Part shown: in pieces, positions 59,301-64,000 of the stretch
Layout: each line of letters opens with the position of its first letter
How positions within the stretch are numbered: position 1 is the stretch's first letter
Assembly: GCF_027744825.2 (NCBI RefSeq)
Contig: NC_071347.1
Location: 20,904,001 to 20,968,000, forward strand
Direction: 5' to 3'
DNA: 64,000 nucleotides
DNA from: Synchiropus splendidus
Taxonomy: Eukaryota > Chordata > Actinopteri > Syngnathiformes > Callionymidae
Made by a program: the position numbers and the translations under genes
The notes under the pieces: generated by a model
Database searches by the model: none
Seen by the model: only the letters and a program-made list of their open reading frames with translations
Told to the model about the DNA's origin: nothing

Positions 59301-62300
59301 AGTAGTGAGAGCAACAGAGTGAAGTATTTTTACTTTTATTTTACGTTGTCTCTATCAGGGATCATCTTTCCCAGCCACAGGCACAATGGATTCCTTCAAG
59401 CTAGAAGTGTTGTAGTACTCTGTCGATCCTGCCCAGGCCTGCGGTCTCACCAATTGACAGCCTTCTGGCTCAGCTCTTTTTTTCCCCAATAGCTGGCACT
59501 CTGCTTTTGTGTTTCCCATGTTGAAAACTGCATTTCCCGCCGTTTCATTTCATTCATTCTTCAACATGAGAACCATTACCTCAGACGCAGGGTTGCTGAT
59601 GAACCTAGGCAACAGCTCTTCTTGCGACACCAACTCTTTTGTCACAGAGAAGCATATTAACTTGAGGTCTTTTCCAGGCTCCAGTGCTGTGGCTTAAAAG
59701 TCGGGGAGTCTCCATCCACTGTGGTGCCTCAGCGCCCCCAGGTGTGTGGGCTACCAAGGGACGGCGAACTGAGGGAGCCCACCAGGCGTCCCGCCTCTCC
59801 CCCACCACGGAGTCCCCCTCCGTCGGGCATCATGCTGACTCACAGGAAGCCCACCGCCTCCACCACCAAGGACCCTCGATCGGCAAAGATGGAGAACGGA
59901 TTGAGCGGAAAGATGAGCCAGGGCCAGGCTGGTGTGAAGACGGCCAGCATCCGGGACAAGATCTCCCAGTGGGAGGGCAAGAAAGAGCTGACGAGCCCCG
60001 TCAGCGCCTCACAGAAGGAGACGGACCATTTAAAGAAGAAGGACGTCAAAGCTTCAGAGGTCCAGAGAACGGACAGTAAGAGATTTGTTAGCTGGGACAG
60101 ACAAGACTCGGGGAAGGAGAATGAAGGGAAGTTTGTGGACATCAGGACAAAACCTAACCTAGAAGGCAACAAGGAGCTGATCCTGGAGAGAGGGCTCCGA
60201 GAGTCTCCATCAGAACTACCCCAGGACAAGAAGAGTGTTCTAACTGTGGTGAAGAAACTGGAGAGGGCCACCAAGGATGTTCCTGACAGGCCGTCGCTGG
60301 CCTTTCCCGGGAACTACTACTCTCCTCCTTCCAAAGAGGAGCTGGAGGAAAGCGAGAAGAGGGGCAGCGAGCCCATTTTCGGAACCTTCGACACCACTCA
60401 GCCAGCTGGATTACGTCGGAGGAGGGATGGAGATCCGGAGAACGTGTACAGCGAGCCCGGCGCTCCTTCCATCAACCCTCTACCTAAACCTCTGCGGACC
60501 TTCCAGCACCACACGCCGCCAACCTCTCCCGTCTCAGGACCCGGTTCCGGAAAAGGGAAAAGGACCTTGCCCCCTTTGCCCTCGATTCCTCCCCCACCTT
60601 TACCCACATGCCCGCCCCCGGGGGTCTGCAGGAGACCCTGGACCGACCGGCCGAGAGACAACAGCAACAGGTGAGGGAGCCGAGGCATCCATGCTAGTGC
60701 TGAAGAAGTTGTGATGCAAGTAGCTTTAGCAATGATAGCAATGTTACAGATGTAGCAATATTTATAGTTGTAGTAGCAGTGACATTATTGCTATGTTGAA
60801 AGCATTGTAACGCAAATATTTCATTTTTAACTGTGTTATTGCTATTTTTAAGCAGCACTAGCAAGTTGTACTAGCAACAGTAGTAACATTGGCTACTACA
60901 GTAGTGTTTGAATTCACAGTAACGTTAAAGCTGCAGTTATTTTAATGTGGCAGTATCAGTATCATGAGTATCAGTATCAGTAGTTTAAATGCAGTACTCC
61001 CTGAAGTAGCAGTAGTCGTCAGCTTGAAGTCGCAGTGGTAAGAACGATGTCATAATTGTAATATTTATGATTATTATTAGTAGTAGTGGTGGTTAGAGTA
61101 GTAGAAGTAGTAGTAACAGAGGTTGTGGCAGTCGTAATAGTAGATGTAGTAGTGCTAGTATCAGTGGTTGTGTGAGAACAGGGAGCAGTAATACAGTGGT
61201 GGTGCAGGCAATACTACACTGTGTGGAAGATTGTGAGACAGATACTAAAGTTGTTGTTGTTAACCTCTGTTGCTGCTCAGTACTCAGAACTCACCCCAGC
61301 TGTTACATCATCATGAAGTGTCGCCGTCTTTGTTGACGTCATCAATTCTTCTGTAGTTTGAATCCTCCAGTGTTTCTCCAAGCGAAACAGTGGACCACAT
61401 CTGCAGTAAATCAAACCTGCAGCTGGTGACATCATCCTGAGTGAGCTCATAGGTTGGAGCGCAGGAATGTGCGCTTCCACTTGTTGCTCATGATGAAAGT
61501 CTGCGGGGAGAAAACCGCCTGCTGGAGCATGACTCCAGACCTGACTCCCATCTGGGAGACGAGTTGGAGGCATCAGCTCCCGCTTAGGGCTGTGCACATG
61601 AGGAACTTCTCGATATGATCGGCTCTGAGCGTTGGTTGGAGGTGACACGGTGAACACCTGCATGTTCTGCTGGTAGCTTCATGTTGTGGACTGTGGTGTG
61701 ACCACTCAAGCTGGTGTGAAAATGTGGCTTAGCAGCGGGGCTCTCTTCTCCTGTCCCTCAGGAAGTCCTACGAATTCGAGGACCTGCTCCAGTCGTCCAC
61801 GGACAGCAGCAGGGTGGACTGGTACGCTCAGTCCAGACTCGGCCTCGCTCGCACTTTATCGGAGGAGAACGTCTATGAAGACATCGAAGGTAAGCGGGCT
61901 GCGTGTGCTGCTGAGTTGTGTAACCGAGTTCAGCAAGAGGACAAGTTCATGTCCTCCGCAGCTTTAATGAGAGAAACAGTCTTTTATTAAAAATCACAGC
62001 GGAGCGGCGTCCAGAGCTGTTGTGGCAACCCCACCGACAGACCTGCTCTCATAAGCTGCTGCAGCAAGGTCACTGCTGTGAGTCATGAGCGGCAGGAGAC
62101 CGTGATGGGCGTTTGAAAGATGAGAGGCACTCAGGAAGCGACAGGTTACTGAACCTCTCTGCAGCAATGGTGAGAGTTTGCAGACTCACGGCGAGTCACA
62201 GAGGAAGAGACGGAGGTTGTCGCTGGGAGGGACTTGATAGGATCAAAAATGAGCAGAGTTTGGAGACAAAGTTGCTTCAGGCAAACTGTGTTCCCCAGCT

Positions 62301-63992
62301 GGAGAGTTCAGCGGGACACTCGCAGAGATCAGAATGTTCCCCTCCACTCACACACACTGACACACGTGAAAGTGGAACACACTGATCCCGAGTTTTCCAC
62401 AAGCCTCCCCATCCCGACTCCTCCAGCTCACATCTGGAGCATAAGTGGACGAGCAGAGGGTTCGGAACCTTTTCACACCAACTTCCACCACCCAACACGA
62501 ACACAGCTGTCAGTCCTGGAGACGGCAAGAAAATAGCAACATAATCTCACAGTTGGAAGTGTGAGTCTGGTGATCCCAGGTGGAATCGATGGGAAAACTT
62601 CAACCTTTGTGTGTGTTGTGCAAGTCGTGTAGTCATGAGATTCTATGAACCACTTGTTGTTTTGTGTGAGTGTGTGTGTGTTGCCTTATTTTCCAATGAC
62701 TGTATCGCCTCCTTTCTGTGTCAAGTTGTCTTTATGTACTTGTTATATGTTTGTCTTTTTTTTTATCTTATGTTTGTTTGGACTTTTTTAATGTGATGCA
62801 TGTTTTTTTGTCCATTTTTGAGTATTTGTTTGTCTTGCTTGGAGTTGTGTCCGTTTCTTTTATTATTCACTTGTCGTATCAGTTTTGATATTGTTTTTTT
62901 CACCTTATACTGTGTCTATGCTAGTTGTGGTTTTTCCTTTGCTGCTGTGCTCGTGTTTTTCTGGTTCTTTAGCATTAATTTAGTGGATTTTTCTGTTTGT
63001 GCTGGGGTTAGTGGGACTTTACTATGTATGAACGTATGGTCCTGCATTTTGTGTCTCTATTTAGCATGTATTTTGTGTACGTTTTCCTGTGTATTTTTAC
63101 GTTTTTTTCTTGTGTATCAAAATTTGTGTGCATTTTTTTGAGTTGCTTTGTTTCAATATTAATTTCTCAAGTTTCAACTTTTCTCAAGTTGCATTTGCGT
63201 ATTTAGTTTTTTAATCTTTCGCTCTAATTGTGTTTATTGTACGCATCCAGGCGCTAGTGTTTTGTGGAATGTTGTGGGTGTTTTTATGTGTATTTGCGTG
63301 CACACTTTTCTCCTATAGTTGTTGCTTGTCTGGAACGATATTCTCATGCTCTTCCTTCCAGACCCGCCCTCTAAAGAGAACCCCTATGAGGACATCGAGC
63401 TGGAGAGGAGCTGCCTGGGCGGCAAGCGCGTGTCCCCCGCTCCTGACACGCCCACGAAGGTAGCGCATCCCTCTGACACCTTTACCTTCTCACCCCTCAC
63501 TGTGCTGTCCTCCTCCAGCTCTCCTCCAAACCCAGCTTCTTCAGGCAGAACTCGGAGCGGCGTAGCTTCAAACTTCTGGAGCTGAGAAAAACCGGCAGAG
63601 ACGGCGGAGTCTCCTCACCGTCCCGCGTCAGTCCGCCCTCTTCCCCCAGCAGCCCCGACGACACGCCGTGTCTCTCCGGCGACCCCTATAACCGCAGACG
63701 CCGGAAAATACCCAAAGTGAGTTCAGTTCCTCCACCGAGAGACGGTACTGCAAGTGCGAAAACTAACCTTCTGTTTTAAGATGGTGATCAAGATCAACTG
63801 CATCTTCGAGGTGCGGAGAGGGAAGAAGCGGATGAAGCGGGTTTCTCAGTCCACAGAGTCCAGCTCAGGGAGAGGTGAGAGGAAGACCACTTCCTGTCCA
63901 AGCCTCTCCTCATGATTCAGTCGCTGATGTCTGTCTGTCCTCTGTAGACGAGAACAGCGAGTCTGAAAGTGACACGGAGGAGAAGCTGCAAG
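56314..63992 (+). CDS. dennd2a: dennd2a-like: DENN domain-containing protein 2A, 5' part (continues past window)
   Basis: Joined segments: 56314-56399, 59678-60670, 61762-61889, 63362-63459, 63519-63716, 63781-63874, 63948-63992. They give 547 codons plus one base; the gene runs off the window at a GTGAGA donor. All introns are GT/AG and phases agree throughout. Diagnostic stretches: DKISQWEGKKE (122-132), INPLPKPLRTF, LPPLPSIPPPPLP, KSYEFEDLLQSS (361 on), RVDWYAQ, LSEENVYEDIE, KENPYEDIEL, FFRQNSERRSFKLL, RRGKKRMKR and DENSESESDTEEKL. These match DENND2A better than DENND2B/C/D, especially KSYEFEDLLQSS and RVDWYAQ. Family knowledge: DENND2 proteins are guanine exchange factors, reported for Rab9, linked to endosome-to-Golgi traffic. 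Only the disordered N-terminal half is here; the uDENN/cDENN/dDENN module is expected downstream. Support falls for the first exon. Confidence 0.9.
57117..57510. repeat. about 400-bp polypyrimidine tract (plus strand), dennd2a intron
   Basis: Almost entirely C and T in ttcct/cttcctc words on the plus strand (purines on the minus). Three overlapping Leu/Ser/Phe-rich frames of 105-138 codons arise from this composition, not from genes. Confidence 0.92.
57770..58130. other. AT-rich intronic block
   Basis: A-rich sequence with several poly(A) runs within the first dennd2a intron. No exon, RNA gene or named repeat seen. Confidence 0.7.
58140..58460. promoter_or_regulatory. candidate conserved or GC-rich element, dennd2a intron
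   Basis: A GC-rich, CpG-containing, non-repetitive island (gcctgcgcgccgtgcacggccgc near 58164) within otherwise AT-rich intron. It could be an internal promoter or enhancer ahead of the large exon. No exon boundaries that fit. Confidence 0.3.
59678..60670 (+). CDS. dennd2a: dennd2a large N-terminal exon
   Basis: 993 nt, residues 29-360. The acceptor is tcttttccag and the donor AACAG|GTGAGG. Proline-rich start, then DKISQWEGKKE, a Lys/Glu-rich middle, VVKKLERATKD, NYYSPPSKEEL, ENVYSEPG, INPLPKP and a polyproline LPPLPSIPPPPLP segment, the likely SH3- or profilin-type binding part. The frame is open from the acceptor with no ATG until 59832, which argues for an upstream coding exon or an internal start there. 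Confidence 0.93.
60720..61260. repeat. degenerate (TAG)n/(GTA)n tract, dennd2a intron
   Basis: Repeated tagtag, agtagt and gcagta words over about 540 bp directly after the large exon. A decayed trinucleotide array; the clearest part is at 61075-61160. Confidence 0.8.
61762..61889 (+). CDS. dennd2a: dennd2a exon (KSYEFEDLLQSS...ENVYEDIE)
   Basis: 128 nt, residues 361-402 plus split codons. The acceptor is ccctcag and the donor GAAG|GTAAGC. It holds KSYEFEDLLQSS, RVDWYAQSRLGL and RTLSEENVYEDIE, the best block for naming the gene DENND2A. Confidence 0.95.
62640..63300. repeat. T/G-rich strand-asymmetric low-complexity tract, dennd2a intron
   Basis: The plus strand is dominated by T and G (tgtgtttt, gtttgtct, cgtttttt words), very poor in A and moderate in C. 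Hydrophobic Phe/Cys/Val-rich frames in it are composition artefacts. Confidence 0.8.
63362..63459 (+). CDS. dennd2a: dennd2a exon (DPPSKENPYEDIEL...)
   Basis: 98 nt, residues 403-435. The acceptor is cttccag and the donor ACGAAG|GTAGCG (not the usual GTAAG/GTGAG). It carries the second YEDIE motif in KENPYEDIEL. The frame also stays open into the 59-nt intron. Confidence 0.93.
63519..63716 (+). CDS. dennd2a: dennd2a exon (LSSKPSFFRQNSERR...RRKIPK)
   Basis: 198 nt, residues 436-501, phase 0 on both sides. The acceptor is cctccag and the donor CCCAAA|GTGAGT. It contains FFRQNSERRSFKLL, a Ser/Pro-rich SPPSSPSSPDD stretch and the basic RRRRKIPK end. The 59-nt intron before it is very short, normal for compact fish genomes. 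Confidence 0.94.
63781..63874 (+). CDS. dennd2a: dennd2a exon (MVIKINCIFEVRRGKKRMKR...)
   Basis: 94 nt, residues 502-532 plus one base. The acceptor is ctgttttaag and the donor AGAG|GTGAGA. It contains the strongly basic RRGKKRMKR and then VSQSTESSSG. Too short to appear as a long open frame, but the family match is clear. Confidence 0.93.
63948..63992 (+). CDS. dennd2a: dennd2a exon (DENSESESDTEEKLQ), last in window
   Basis: 45 nt, residues 533-547 plus one base. The acceptor is cctctgtag and the donor CAAG|GTGAGA. The acidic DENSESESDTEEKL is a hallmark of DENND2 proteins just ahead of the DENN module. The gene continues beyond 64000. Confidence 0.93.
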
Positions 63993-64000
63993 GTGAGACC

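Noticed and set aside
59721..60674. A separate gene starting with GTG at 59721
   Set aside because: The frame is open upstream to a good acceptor at 59678 and ends in a donor at 60670; it is an internal exon of dennd2a.
62800..63206. Hydrophobic frames resembling membrane proteins
   Set aside because: Caused by T/G-rich low-complexity DNA; no splice or family support.

Overview
The window is genomic DNA from a ray-finned fish, most likely a percomorph teleost. The evidence is a split vertebrate protein kinase gene with small introns, plus degraded fish-type LINE and hAT-like elements, microsatellites and low gene density. Nothing prokaryotic is present.

Two protein-coding genes are supported, in head-to-head (divergent) order. 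On the minus strand lies a complete nuak1 gene (NUAK family / ARK5 kinase): seven coding exons from 34184 down to 17458. All splice sites are GT/AG, all phases agree, and the joined product is 645 residues. It carries an intact kinase core, the LKB1-site T-loop, three GILK motifs and an ESGxxS degron-like motif. A 3' UTR of about 3.1 kb probably ends near 14357, below an AATAAA at 14372-14377. A GC-rich promoter-like block lies at 34.6-35.06 kb.

On the plus strand is the 5' part of a DENND2-family gene, closest to DENND2A, a Rab GEF. Six exons between 59678 and 63992 are strongly supported, and one in-frame upstream exon (56313-56399) is likely. The window ends before the DENN domain. A possible leader exon lies at about 40.40-40.69 kb.

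The rest is intergenic and intronic. 1-14.3 kb lies downstream of nuak1 and holds a 5'-truncated LINE with a perfect 13-nt target-site duplication and a perfect 18-bp hairpin. The nuak1 introns hold three stretches that look like conserved regulatory DNA, a hAT-like MITE and an unusual direct-repeat/segmental-duplication family at 28.0-30.9 kb. The 35-56 kb interval between the two genes contains several LINE fossils (one with a recognisable FADD reverse-transcriptase box), a second MITE-like element, a long (TA)n array and some unexplained open frames. The dennd2a introns are marked by strong low-complexity tracts: polypyrimidine, degenerate TAG and T/G-rich.

I found no convincing new biological system. 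The most unusual items are the U-V-U' repeat structure, the 18-bp hairpin, the putative enhancers and the unassigned frames near 43 and 48 kb.
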